Shown: piece by piece, positions 1 through 10,888 of the stretch | Layout: every line of letters starts with the position of its first letter | How positions within the stretch are numbered: the stretch's first letter is position 1 | From: Talaromyces rugulosus | Taxonomy: Eukaryota; Ascomycota; Eurotiomycetes; Eurotiales; Trichocomaceae | Length of the DNA stretch: 64,000 nucleotides | Reading direction: 5' to 3' | NCBI RefSeq assembly: GCF_013368755.1 | Contig: NC_049561.1 | Coordinates: forward strand, 806,001 to 870,000 | Notes under the pieces: generated by a model | What the model was told of the DNA's origin: nothing | The model's input: only the letters and a program-made list of their open reading frames with translations | Databases searched by the model: none | Program-made: the position numbers and the translations under genes

Positions 1-1055
1 AGAAGCACCCCTTCATTACCATCCCATCCGAAATCACGTAAATACAACGCTGTCTCTGCTGTCTCGATCCCAAAACCTTCCGGAAGAAGTCTCACTACAT
101 CTTCAAAGGTCAGAATATCCAACTTAACTTTCACGCCCTTAATTTCACCCCAAAGCTTGATAAATTCCGAGTACTTCATGAAAGAAGAAGCACCGAGAAT
201 GGTAGTACGAGGAGGTGCTTTATTGATAAGTGCTTCAACAAAAACTCCAGTGTCATTTGGTGGATGGACGAAGGGCATTGGACGAGACTCTCCGTTAGTC
301 GTCCGTGTGTCGTCAATGTATGGAAACAGAATTGTGCCGTCAGGAGTCTGCAGTATGTTAGATTAAATCAATAGGGGGTGGATATATGTGGCTCTGCCAA
401 CCTTTTTAGGAAATAGAATCGGGTTTTTATTCCAGTTATCCAAGTAATAGCCCATCTGAACATAGCTTGTTTTTTCAAAAAGGGCTCGGTGTTCAGCGGA
501 TTCATGCGACTTTTCCTCAAGATACTGCACAACCTTGGCCTTTCCGTCAAAATGATACACCCAGGTGTATTTGCCTTTACTGGCCTTTTTGGCATCGCTA
601 AGGGAGCTGTAAACCATTTTCTCTAGCTTTCCTTCTTTCACGACGTGTGCTGCGGCATCGACGAGATTCTTTCCATGTTCTAACTCTTGCAGATAGGAAG
701 CTTCATTCCAAGTGATTCCCTTTGACCTGGCAATATCCAGCGTAGATTGCTTTTCCGCAAATTGCCAAAAGTCAGTGACACCGAAGATGGCATTGACGCC
801 TTGGAAAGCGGCGATCAGCGAGTTCACATTGTCCAAGTCGGCCTGGACCAAAGTAACACCGGCTTCTTCTAGCTTACGAGCAGCTGGTGAAGCCGGGTTG
901 CGTGTAATGCCTCGGACCTCCCATCCGGGAATACCGGAGAATGTTCTGGCAACAGATCCTCCCTAGGTAGAGTCAGCTTAAGGAAGTGTGTTTTTCTCTT
1001 TGGCAACACCAACCTGTACACCAGTGGCACCAATGACAGCAATTATCTTAGACAT
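1..1055 (-). CDS. NmrA-like NAD(P)-binding protein A (3' end beyond the window)
   Basis: NmrA/HSCARG-type Rossmann protein, expected to bind NAD(P) and act as a redox sensor or reductase-like regulator in the cytosol. Exons read on the minus strand as 1055-1014, 962-402 and 347-1, and the frame is still open at base 1. Splicing joins GATGVQ to GGSVAR and so completes the glycine-rich dinucleotide loop. The second intron (401-348) restores an in-frame FPKK-TPDG junction. Later motifs include FGVTDFW and GKYTWVYHFDGK. A close paralogue lies at 22527-23670 with introns at the same two places. The start is the first ATG, directly before the beta strand and glycine loop. No catalytic Tyr-Lys pair is visible, as expected for NmrA proteins. 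The function is from the family only. Confidence 0.85.
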
Positions 1056-1907
1056 GTTGCGTGCAATGTAAATTAATTCTTGTGGTTCGAGCTTTGTAGA
1101 AAACCCCCCTTGGCTAAGACGATGTATGGGGGAGAGATGAACAACTCAGAGGGCACAGGCTTTAAGTAAAGCCGTACACCGAAAATTTACGGACTTGGGA
1201 ACTACTAGTTGACAATCTAGCTCTTGGTCACAACATCAAATGATACAAAGTCCGAAAGTTTTCGGAGTGGCTCCTTGTGCCAGAGGACCTCGTTTTATGC
1301 AACGCATGAAAGGGTAGATTACCGAATGCAATATAATATTCATTTTGACTATTAGTTTGCGTATAATTCACATAAGTATATGATTTTAGTACTGAAAAGC
1401 CAATTCGTTGTATTGGTTGGGTCGTCATTAAAGTTCGTACTTTTTCGGCGCTGAGGAATCAGTCCGAACTTTGACTCCCTGGCTGTTTTTTTACATCAAT
1501 CAATTGACCAACGATGTAATACCACATGCAACGTTAGCCTAATTCGTTAATTTATTTAAACAACAGTCGCAATTAAATGGCCATGATAACCAAAGTGTTT
1601 ATATTACCGATAGATGCCATTTCTATCGTATTTCGAGCAACAAACGAAAACCCCAAATGGTAGGCTAACAATTATGTATATAACCCGACCATAATGACAT
1701 ATAGATCGATGAGTCTGGGACTCTAAAAATATCAGGCATATACATCAATGGATGTATAGTAAAAATTAAGACCAACAAAAGGAAAATGAAACATTTTTGC
1801 CCACATAGTAAAACCCAAATCAGGGCGCTTTCCCCACATTCATTCCAGATGCCGCCGACGACATCACACAATCACCAGTCGACACTGTCAAATTCTCCGA
1901 AACCATC
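1056..1907. other. divergently flanked intergenic region
   Basis: Upstream region shared by NmrA-like gene A (minus) and the methyltransferase gene (plus). It is AT-rich and holds only short ORFs without recognisable similarity. A bidirectional promoter is likely, but I see no clear operator. Confidence 0.5.
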
Positions 1908-2852
1908 ATGGCGCTCCCCCATCTCACCTCAGCAATCCCCTTTCTCACAGAGGCTGGTCTAGAGACCACGGCCTATCACACGTACAAAATTGATCTTCCT
2001 TGTTCTTCCGGCACAACACTTCTGACCTCGGAATCAGGCCGCGAGCTGGTCAGGTCTCTGTACAAGTCGTACGCCAACATCGCTGCATCGTCTGGCACCG
2101 GAATCCTTCTCGCCACACGCACCTGGCGTGCGTCTAGTGCCTGGGCAAAACCGTTGAATTACAGCGAAGATGAGCTGCGCGACCTCAATTATGCCGCGGT
2201 GCACTTTCTTAAACAAGTCCGAAATGAAGTGAACAAAACAAACCCTGCCGTGCGAATTGTCCTCGATGGAGTCGTAGGTCCATTAAGGGACGCATACGAG
2301 GACTATTCATCTGATGAAATCTCCGTTGATTCGGCAAAGGAAGCCTACCGCGGCCAGATCCGCACGCTCGTGGAAGAAGGGGTTGAGATCATTTCTCTCA
2401 TGACTGTGACGAACCTGCACGAAGCCATTGCGGTCGTTGAACTATCAAAAGAGATGCAAATCCCCGTCGCGGTATCATTCAGCCTCGAGTCCGACGGAAA
2501 ACTGCTAAGCGGACTATCATTGGAAAATGCTATCCAAACCGTTGACAAGGCAACGGACGGATATACCACGTATTTCGGTATCAATTGTGTGCACCCGGCG
2601 AGGATATTACAACCTCTCGAGAATATGGATTTGGATGTTAGGCAAAGGATTGGACTTATCCGAGGAAATGCCAGCTTGAAAAGCCATGAGGAGCTCGATA
2701 ACAGCGACACGCTTGACCGCGGGCATATTCCGACATTCGTCTCAGCCTTGAAACAAGTACTTTTGCTATTACCCGGTATCAGAGTGGTGGGAGGCTGTTG
2801 TGGAACAGACGAGGAGCATTTAACGGCCCTTGCACAGCAATGTCTTTCTTGA
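1908..2852 (+). CDS. homocysteine S-methyltransferase family protein
   Basis: Single exon, 314 residues, covering the whole homocysteine S-methyltransferase barrel (the family of yeast Mht1/Sam4 and bacterial MmuM). These enzymes move a methyl group from S-methylmethionine or S-adenosylmethionine to homocysteine, giving methionine, in the cytosol. The zinc-binding cysteines expected of the family are present: one in GINCVHP (about residue 225) and a pair in GGCCGT (297-298). The N-terminal TEAGLETT stretch is the usual start of the fungal branch. The start codon lies in a good context (atcATGg) and the length is normal. Donor specificity cannot be read from sequence. Confidence 0.85.
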   Translation: MALPHLTSAIPFLTEAGLETTAYHTYKIDLPCSSGTTLLTSESGRELVRSLYKSYANIAASSGTGILLATRTWRASSAWAKPLNYSEDELRDLNYAAVHFLKQVRNEVNKTNPAVRIVLDGVVGPLRDAYEDYSSDEISVDSAKEAYRGQIRTLVEEGVEIISLMTVTNLHEAIAVVELSKEMQIPVAVSFSLESDGKLLSGLSLENAIQTVDKATDGYTTYFGINCVHPARILQPLENMDLDVRQRIGLIRGNASLKSHEELDNSDTLDRGHIPTFVSALKQVLLLLPGIRVVGGCCGTDEEHLTALAQQCLS

Positions 2853-3014
2853 TAACATGCGCTGGACACGGCGTATTATAACTTGTACGTCAACAGCAAT
2901 AAACTACAGAAAAGCCGCAGGTTTATTAGTGGTACAACCAGTCTAAAAATGTGCAAATAACAACAGACATAATTTGATAACCTCGAATGATGAAATAACC
3001 TAGCTAAGATCTCT

Positions 3015-4334
3015 CTATCTTGTTGTACTCCCACGCTTATTTCTAGGGACCCTGAAAAGAGAGTTCATTGCACGTGGATTGTTATAGAGCCACCCAATTG
3101 TAGTCAAAATTGTGTTGCCCCCTTTCAATTTCATCCTATCAGCGATCATCAGGGGTGTCTGACTATTTTTGTCCTTCTTTTCTCGACAAGCTCCCTTGGC
3201 AATCAGAAGCTTCATTGTTTCTAACCGCCGAGATCGAACTGCAATATGTAATGGGGTCCCCTTCTGTTTCTGCAGACGGTTGACATCTGCACCGTGCTCG
3301 AGGAGCATCCGTGCTACCTTGACCTCGCGGTGACGGACAGCAAGGTGCAGAGGGGTATACCCGAAAGTGGTACAGGCATCAACGTTAACTCCCCAGCGAA
3401 GAAGCAGCTCGACCCATTTAACGTTGTTCTTGTCTGCGGCATGGTGAAGAAGTGTTTTCGAAACGGCACCGTAACGCTGGTTCAAGTCATACCCCGACGC
3501 ACACAATACATGAAACAGCTTCTCGTCATATGTGATGGTTGTTTGATAATTAACTTCATCGTTTGTCGTGAGACTGCACTTTCTGTCCAGAATGTATTCG
3601 ATGACCTCATAATTGCCACAGAAGAACGCACGGTCGATGGCCGTTTGTCCAAAGTTGTTTTTCGCGTTCAAATCAGCTCCACGACCAAGCAGAAGTTCAA
3701 TTGCTTTCGAGTCGCACCCAACAGCCGCGCTATGAAGAACCGTGTGCCCATTATGGGACGTATAATGCACGTCGGCCCCGGCTTCTAGAAGCAAACGAAC
3801 TATCTCTGTCTTGCGACGCCCCTTGCGCGTTGCACGGTACAATGGTGGTTTACCCCAGTATGTTTCATTTGGGAAGGCCCCTTTTTGTAGCAAGATCTTC
3901 ACCATCTTTGTATTCCGTTGGTCAATAGCCACGTGTAAAAGTGGCCTGTCGGGAGTTTTCTGCTTAAACCTGCCCCGATGGACTGTCGCTGGCGTATTGG
4001 CAGAGACACGATGACCAAACCAATAGCTGGCCATGGAGACATGGCCCCGTTCGACAATCTTCCCTATTTTTTCATCCATGTCATCAAGCGAGAATGAGTC
4101 CGGGAAGCCTCCACTTGCTAGAATGGAGCGTCTCATCGTGGGGACAAGGCCACTGTCCATGCCCCAAAAGAATGCTCTGCTCTGTCGATGACGGGCATCG
4201 AAAACGTATAATTCCTGGGAAAGGGTATCCCGAAGTGCACGACAAGCTTGCACCAGAGAATTGAAGTCACAAACGTTATTTAGGTATCCTGCGATTCCTA
4301 GCAATAGTTCAACGGGTAGAGAAAGTAAAGACAT
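3015..4334 (-). CDS. F-box and ankyrin repeat protein
   Basis: Single exon, 439 residues. Residues about 3-40 form an F-box-like helix set beginning LLSLPVELLLGIAGYL. From about residue 125 to 415 there are roughly eight ankyrin repeats, with repeated signatures such as DRPLLHVAI, HTVLHSAAVG, YTPLHLAVRH and GTPLHIAVRS. In fungi such proteins are candidate substrate adaptors of SCF ubiquitin ligases, with the ankyrin part binding targets. Partner and target are unknown. The C-terminal 20 residues are basic. Large variable families of this type are common in Aspergillus and Penicillium. The frame is intact. Confidence 0.85.
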   Translation of the reverse strand: MSLLSLPVELLLGIAGYLNNVCDFNSLVQACRALRDTLSQELYVFDARHRQSRAFFWGMDSGLVPTMRRSILASGGFPDSFSLDDMDEKIGKIVERGHVSMASYWFGHRVSANTPATVHRGRFKQKTPDRPLLHVAIDQRNTKMVKILLQKGAFPNETYWGKPPLYRATRKGRRKTEIVRLLLEAGADVHYTSHNGHTVLHSAAVGCDSKAIELLLGRGADLNAKNNFGQTAIDRAFFCGNYEVIEYILDRKCSLTTNDEVNYQTTITYDEKLFHVLCASGYDLNQRYGAVSKTLLHHAADKNNVKWVELLLRWGVNVDACTTFGYTPLHLAVRHREVKVARMLLEHGADVNRLQKQKGTPLHIAVRSRRLETMKLLIAKGACREKKDKNSQTPLMIADRMKLKGGNTILTTIGWLYNNPRAMNSLFRVPRNKRGSTTR

Positions 4335-5216
4335 CGTAATATTAGTGCGAGAAATCGGACCGCAGGGTTCAGATGTCGGTTGTAGTGTATGTTCGATGTA
4401 TGTTCGATGTATCCAGAATGGCTGGAAGTGATTAGCAGTTGAATCTTGTTATTAGAAAGATGTCTTTAAAGAACATAATCTTCAAATGTTTTTTGCAATC
4501 CAAATCAAAGAAGGCCCGCACGTCAAGCCAAATTTTTCGATAAATTTGTTCTTAAAAAGGTAACTTTTCTGAGCTAGGTCTTTCTAGGTGACCGACCTTT
4601 TTGAACGCAGGCAATTTGGTCTCATTTGGCCTTTTTCTCTTTGTGTTCTAGTAGCTTTAATCCTTTATTCTTCAGCTTTTGTATTGTGGCCCCGGTGGTG
4701 TCCAATATAGGCGCATTGTCTGACAATGGGCGACCTCGGTTCCTCGTATAGCCATTATTTGTTAAGGAATCAGTCTACGGATATCAGCTAGATGACACGA
4801 ATGTCTCACGAAATACACACCAGAATGTCTATGTGAAATACACCCCAGGCCATGAAAGAAGTATGAACCTGGCGTGTGTGCTCACCGCCTGCCTTAACAG
4901 AGCTGCCGACAGCCGATAAGCGATAACGTGCTTTGGTCCGGCAGAATCTCCGCTTTTGATTTTTTTCGCCTCCTCTAGAGACTTAACTCTACGTCCTTCT
5001 TCTTGTGCAGAAAGTGGCTCAAAATCATTCGTATCAAGTCGAGAACTGACAATTGTCAAGTATATTGATTATCAATACCTATACAGGACGCGCGCCTTTC
5101 TTTACACGTCACAAATCGCCCTTGAACCCTATCAAGCAATTCATGCGCGGGAACAGGGTGACACGTCACATTTGATCCTCGTCACATTATCGCGAGAAAT
5201 ACAACTAGAAAAGGCC
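4335..5216. other. intergenic region, divergent promoters
   Basis: Between the F-box/ankyrin gene (minus) and PRPP synthetase (plus). A short direct duplication of TGTATGTTCGA occurs near 4387-4412, and pyrimidine-rich tracts lie near 4610-4680. ORFs here of up to about 110 codons overlap on both strands and look like chance. Confidence 0.4.
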
Positions 5217-6663
5217 ATGGCTACGTCCTCTGCAAATGAGATAAAGCTCGTATCCGGGCGTTCGCATCCCGAGCTAAGTGAGAAGGTTGCTAGTCGGTAA
5301 GCCACAGACGCATACCCACAATGCTAAACAAACGCCTCATTTGGGTGATAGACTCGGTATCAAACTTGCCACTACTGTCAGTCTCAATTATTCGAATTTA
5401 GAGACAAGTGTAACCATTGGCGAGTCTGTTCGAGACCAGGATGGTACGCGTTTGCTGGCAACTCCCCCCGCTTCGATTGTTAATACCTAGGTTTCCTCTT
5501 TAGTTTATATTATACAGTCTACTGCCCCTGGGATGGTCAATGACGGTCTTATGGAGTTGCTCATAATGATACACGCATGTCGTACTGCATCTGCCCGATC
5601 GATCACCGCGGTCATTCCCAATTATCCCTACGCCCGGCAGGACAAGAAGGTATATCTGGGCGTTTTTCAACTGTTTTTTCACATGTTAATATCCAGCGAA
5701 GGACAAATCCCGTGCTCCAATTTCAGCTCGGCTTGTTGCTAATATGCTTCAATCATCTGGTGCCGTACGTTGAACCTGGGCTAGGCGATCTGACTAATGG
5801 CTCACGCTTGTTCTAGAACCATGTCATCACGATGGACCTACATGCGTCTCAGATACAGGGATTTTTCAACGTTCCGGTTGACAATTTGTATGCCGAACCG
5901 TGCGTGTTGGGTTGGGTGAAAGAGAACCTCGATACCCAGAATTGCGTCATCGTCTCGCCAGATGCTGGTGGCGCAAAACGCGTGGCGAGCCTTGCAGACA
6001 AGTTGGACATTGGGTTTGCCCTCATTCACAAAGAACGGCCTCGTCCAAATGTAGTGGGTCGTATGGTTTTGGTTGGTGATGTCAAAGATAAAACGGCGAT
6101 TCTGGTTGATGACATGGCCGATACCTGTGGAACGGTAATTCATATCTTTCTATTTTTGTTTTGATTTATGATTGACAACTTACCATTTGAACAGCTCGCA
6201 AAAGCCGCTCAGACCGTGAAAGAACATGGAGCCAAGGAAGTATACGCCATTGCGACTCATGGCATCTTGAGCGGGCCAGCGATTGAAACCATCAATAACT
6301 CGTGTCTGGCCGGGTTGGTTGTCACGAATAGTACGTATTATTACCATATACCTTCGCCCTCACAAGAAAACGCGCTAACTTTTAATGCAATAATTGACAG
6401 CTGTTCCCCGTGAGTCTTGACTACTTGTGATCATAAAATTGAAAAGCTAGCTACTGACCGCATTACCGCTACTACAGTTGGCGACAAGATTGAACGCTGT
6501 CCGAAATTAAAGATTATTGACGTATCAAGTACTTTGGCAGAGGTATACACATCTTTCATTCAAGTCGGGCCAGTTCTGAGCATACCATTAACTCAATTAC
6601 TAGGCTATCCGACGAACGCACAATGGCGAATCTGTCTCTTATCTATTCCACAATGCTCCATGA
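5217..6663 (+). CDS. ribose-phosphate pyrophosphokinase (PRPP synthetase)
   Basis: Makes 5-phosphoribosyl-1-pyrophosphate from ribose-5-phosphate and ATP for nucleotide, histidine and tryptophan synthesis. Nine exons by my reading: 5217-5296, 5352-5443, 5504-5649, 5702-5764, 5817-6134, 6195-6330, 6401-6409, 6478-6542 and 6604-6663, giving about 321 residues, the usual length. Key motifs are [10 protein letters not shown] (flexible loop), [21 protein letters not shown], and the PRPP loop [12 protein letters not shown]. The end NGESVSYLF matches the family. Exon 7 is only 9 nt but is needed to read TVPLGDK. The N-terminal third (for example [14 protein letters not shown]) looks more diverged than I expect for a housekeeping copy, so this may be a second paralogue. 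The start is set by conserved spacing to IKLVSG. Confidence 0.9.
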
Positions 6664-7097
6664 TTATGGCCAAACCTTTTGAGATTAGAATCAGCTTGCT
6701 AGCTATTTAGCACACTACTCAGGAAAAGCCTTGAGGCGTTGTAGTACCGAGATGACCCTACAATGTAGATCCAGGGCTTGTGTGTCTAAATACCCAGATA
6801 TTCCGGGCTATAAGAGGATCATCTATTTGATTATAGCACGAAAGCAGAAACTCACCAAGTAGCAACTGCAGTTATTTAAAGTGGTTTCATGGATATCGGT
6901 CAAAGACTAGCTACATTGACCAACATGCGAATCTCTACCGGATTGTGTGGGACACGCCAGTTACAAAGATAGCATTCAATATTATCTGGTCACGGAGCAT
7001 ACCATGTTCTACTTTATTTGCTACAGGGGCGAAAACGCAAGAACTTCCTGATGAATATTCGGAAAACCACTGACTATTACGGTTTGTATTATACCAA
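6664..7097. other. intergenic region between convergent genes
   Basis: Lies between the stop of PRPP synthetase and the stop of NmrA-like gene B, so it should hold both 3' ends. Nothing else is recognised. Confidence 0.4.
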
Positions 7098-8151
7098 TTA
7101 TGCTGCCAGTGTTAGTCTTGTCTCCATACCAATTTTGGTGAATTCATCTAAGTTCTCCTGAGGGAGTCCTAATAGCTCATTATGTAAGCCTCTGGTCCTC
7201 TCATAGTTTTCTGGGTCATCAGGAAAGAATGCTCGTGCATACAACAGCCTGACAAATCCTGCCGCGTCACCAGTCTTAAACACTTCCTGACCGGATTTCC
7301 AGTAATCCTTTGCCGTGGTGTGAGTGATCTTCCAGTCTTCCAACTTGGTACCAGTCACGCGAAGAACCGATTCTAGCATGTCTTGTTGGCTGACTGTGAA
7401 GGAAGAAATGTACACAGCCTTGTCCTTAAAGTCAACAAGGCTGGGACTCTTGTCGTCTTTGTCATCAGGCAGGGTTTTGAGTCTCAGCAGAGAGGCTACT
7501 GCGCGACCGACTTGAGGCATGGTCGAGGTGTTTATCTTTGTCTTTCCATCGTCCATGATCACCAAAGACCGGTCTTCGAAGTCAAATCCGTACCGGTTTG
7601 AACCGCCTCCGAAACTGAACTCATACCAAAAGCTGCATACAAGACCAATATAGCTGCTCTTGCCGAGTCTTTCAATCTGGTCGCGAAATGGCACTTTCAT
7701 TGCACCGACTATACCATCTTTGCCCTTTTCCACGTCATAAGGATCCCCGCCAAACTCGTTTAGCAGTACCCAGGGCACTCCAGCCGTGGCGGCGGCATAA
7801 ATGAGCCTAGTCTGTGTGTCCGGGGGGGCCATAACATTCATCGTGATGATCAAGACATGTTGGCCTTTCAGTGCCTCAACAAGAGATTCCTGATTGTTGT
7901 AATCAACCTTGATCACGGTCACACCGCCGGGAAGAGTATTATCGCTATCTTGGCGAGTGATGGCTATGATAGTGTGTTTGCCGGTATTCAAAAGGGCCTG
8001 CGTTATATGCTTGCGAATTCGTCCTCCTGCCTAATTTCAATTAACTTTTCTGGCGTAGAAACCCGAGAGGGGACCATACTCCCACAAGGGCGATCTTCTC
8101 GACGTGGTTATTGTAGCCTGACGGCTGATCGCTTGCGTATTGTTGGCCCAT
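7098..8151 (-). CDS. NmrA-like NAD(P)-binding protein B
   Basis: Two exons, 8151-8080 and 8030-7098, giving 334 residues. Splicing at GTATGG...TTAG joins KIALVG to AGGRIRKHI, making a GAGGRI dinucleotide-binding loop followed by the expected TITRQ-like second strand (IIAITRQDS). The rest follows the NmrA/isoflavone-reductase-like fold: VDYNNQESL, ALKGQHVLIIT, WVLLNEFGGD. A 24-residue leader precedes the first strand, so the ATG at 8151 is chosen. Reading only the downstream ATG would lose the cofactor loop. It belongs to another subgroup than the pair at 1-1055 and 22527-23670. Substrate unknown. Confidence 0.85.
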
Positions 8152-9192
8152 TTTGTAAAAGATGACTTCGTATTTCAGTACTACTGTATTTTATGCAATA
8201 CAATTTGCCGTTTTTGATACTCTTAGTCGTCTAGGCAGATGTATATAATAGTATTTATAATAGAACTAACCTGGCCCTATTGACATATTTCCCGGCGATA
8301 AAGGGACATAATGGTAGTTATACTACTAAAATATACGAGGAAAATAAAAGTTACACTCAAAGTTTTTTTTGGATGGGTATTTCATGATGCATTTTTTCAA
8401 AAGAGATTTTCAGATTTTGGGTTTCGTTTGGCAAATTCACATACAAATACAAATATTCTCTTTATTAACTTATTCAAAATACAGGCCGCTTTTATTTTCA
8501 ATTCAGTTTCTTCTATTTTCTCCGTGCTCTTTACCTCAGCAGGAGGTCTATCAAGCGCTTGCATATGTTACATGACGGGAGTTCGGCTCTTTTAACTTGA
8601 GCTTTAACTCCGGGTTGACAAGCAAACTAGATGTGCAGGTGACTAGCCGGATACGGTTAGCCTTCCGTGAGGACCCGGCTGCTGCAGCCGAGGTTATTGA
8701 ACATTCACTTGGGTCTGGAGTTTGCCTACACTGAATTGTTGATATGCAAAGATTGGCCTTTGATATTGCTGGTACAACTGGTATTTTGTTTATAGCCAGC
8801 GCATTCTCTATAAGAGTGACAAGTCTTAGAGACACAATCTAAGTAAGCCTGACCACTTATTTCAAGTTCCTGATCGGATCGATGTCGACCAATACCGAAG
8901 ACTATATAGGAGGCATTCTAATACAAAGCTCAGGACATGTCTTTAACTCAGTGGTGATATAACGGTATACTAATTGTGAAGTAGCTACCTGTCAAAGTCC
9001 CAATGTTTTCTTTTTATTTCTTGCAAAGCTAATATATCATTGATATTAAATTGAACAGGCTCTGGCAATCTACAAAGCTGAACTTCATAGTAAAAATATC
9101 TTCTTCCAGAAAAATTGAAGAATTCCAAGCTACCAATTGATCGTCTTGATATAATTCCAATCCCACGTTGACGGTAACACAACTACATTAAA
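8152..9192. other. AT-rich intergenic region
   Basis: Shared upstream region of NmrA-like gene B (minus) and the PhzF-like gene (plus). T-rich tracts lie near 8355-8530. ORFs up to 94 codons occur on both strands without recognisable domains. Confidence 0.4.
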
Positions 9193-10059
9193 ATGGCACA
9201 CAACGTGTATAGCTTGCGGGTCTTCGCTGCTGGCCCCAAAGGGGGCAATCCACTTCCGGTCGTCGTCGATGCACAGGGATTGTCTCCCGCCGAGATGCAA
9301 GCTGTTGCAGCAAGTCATGGCCATGAAAGTGGATTTGTCTTTCCTGCCTCAAAAGCTTCCGGTTGCGACTTTGAGTTCGTCTTCTGGGTTCCCGAGCACG
9401 AGATGGAAATGTGCGGCCACGCAACTGTTGGTGCTGTTTGGTTGCTGGAGAAATTGAAAAAGTTGAAACATCCCGACATACGAATTATGACCAAGAGCGG
9501 GATTATAAAGGCGCATGTCTCAAAAAATGCCCAGGGAACTTGGGTTGAGGTCTCCCAACCAGCAGGCGTCGTGGATACAGTGGTCGATCCCGACGATATC
9601 GAGGCATTAGTTTCGGTGCTGGGCATATCGAAACAAGAATTAGCAGATCTGCCGATCCACAATTCTAAAACCAGTAGAGTCAAGACATTGATCCCATTGA
9701 AGTCGGCTAGTCAGCTCAACTCGCTCAAACCAAAGTTCAACCTCGTCAAAGAATTTTGCGAACGGATTAGGAGCACTGGCCTCTATCCATATGCTCTGTC
9801 TGATGCTGAAAATCAGGTCTTTGATGCCAGGCAATTTCCTAAATCCTCCGGCTACAATGAAGACGCTGCAACAGGAATAGCTGCTGCTGCTTTGTCTTAT
9901 GGGCTTCTGAAGAATGGGCTTGTAAATAATACCGAGAAGCCCATTAGGATTAGGCAAGGATGGGCAATGGGCTGTCCGTCAGAGATCTCTGTGAGATTTA
10001 GACAGGATGGTAGCGGCTGCTGGATCGGCGGCACTGCTGTAGAAGAGACAGGGCTCTAA
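9193..10059 (+). CDS. PhzF family isomerase-like protein
   Basis: Single exon, 288 residues, the full length of the PhzF/diaminopimelate-epimerase-like fold. The catalytic glutamate expected near residue 45 is present in HESGF (E45). Other family motifs are MEMCGHATVGA (about residues 72-82) and NEDAATGIAAA in the second half. Phenazine-pathway PhzF isomerises trans-2,3-dihydro-3-hydroxyanthranilate, but most fungal members have unknown substrates and no phenazine genes lie nearby. The start follows a Kozak-like aaaATGg and opens directly into the first strand (VYSLRVFAAG). It is the first of three neighbouring intronless genes of families common in bacteria. Confidence 0.88.
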   Translation: MAHNVYSLRVFAAGPKGGNPLPVVVDAQGLSPAEMQAVAASHGHESGFVFPASKASGCDFEFVFWVPEHEMEMCGHATVGAVWLLEKLKKLKHPDIRIMTKSGIIKAHVSKNAQGTWVEVSQPAGVVDTVVDPDDIEALVSVLGISKQELADLPIHNSKTSRVKTLIPLKSASQLNSLKPKFNLVKEFCERIRSTGLYPYALSDAENQVFDARQFPKSSGYNEDAATGIAAAALSYGLLKNGLVNNTEKPIRIRQGWAMGCPSEISVRFRQDGSGCWIGGTAVEETGL

Positions 10060-10888
10060 AATATTTGAAACAACAGTAAAGCCGAACTATAACTTAACTC
10101 TACATATGTACGCTATACGTAACAAATAAATGCAACGACAGAGGGTCACGACCAAAATCCGTCACCACTTTTATATCCTCTCACGTGATAAATCATCTAC
10201 ATATCACTAATCTCTGGTGAATACTTGTTGCTGTTGGCGAGAAGGCAACACCATCTAGCGCCGCCTTAATCTATAGGTAATACTTGGAGATTCATTGTCA
10301 TGGCTGGTATGAGTATGAGAGAAAGATGATATCTTAGATGATGCAATATTAATAAGACATTTTCTTTTCTGTACTGTATATCGAATTTGATAATTGGCGA
10401 TGAGATTGAACTAAAATCACCATTTTCTGCTGGAACGACCTCTGAAGCATTTAGTTTACCCCAGGTGGCTATATCCAAAATTATTCCTTCTTTCTATATA
10501 TCAAAGCTTATTAGGTATTTACAGAGAGTACTCAGTATGGGACAGTAAAGCGTGTATCTTCTTATATTTGAGCGACAACTACAGATGTCATGATGAGAGT
10601 TTGTTATGTAGGAACTTGTAGGCTAGTATGAAGTCTGTGTAATTATATTTATTGCTCATAGCGGCAGGACCCTTTCCCCTGGTATTAGATAATCTCGAAG
10701 AAAATCAGAGTAGACATTCGCATGTCATGGACCCAATCTAGATAATATTCCCTTTGGACTGTAATATCTTCCGTGGAATTTCTAGGCAAGTTCTCTATGA
10801 CTTCTTCTATCACTACATCCAGGCGATGAAAAGATAATGGAGAGTTAAATTGAGGTAGACTAATCACATTCTTCATTTCCACGGTGCC
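10060..10888. other. intergenic region between convergent genes
   Basis: Lies between the stops of the PhzF-like and B3/4 genes. A 65-codon minus-strand ORF (10685-10882) is the only sizeable open frame and shows no domain. AT-rich, otherwise unremarkable. Confidence 0.35.

Noticed and set aside
1228..1871. Short ORFs between NmrA-like A and the methyltransferase gene
   Set aside because: AT-rich promoter sequence with biased composition and no conserved motif.
9193..10059. Phenazine biosynthesis gene
   Set aside because: Only the PhzF fold is present. No other phenazine genes occur, and fungal PhzF-like proteins have unrelated or unknown roles.
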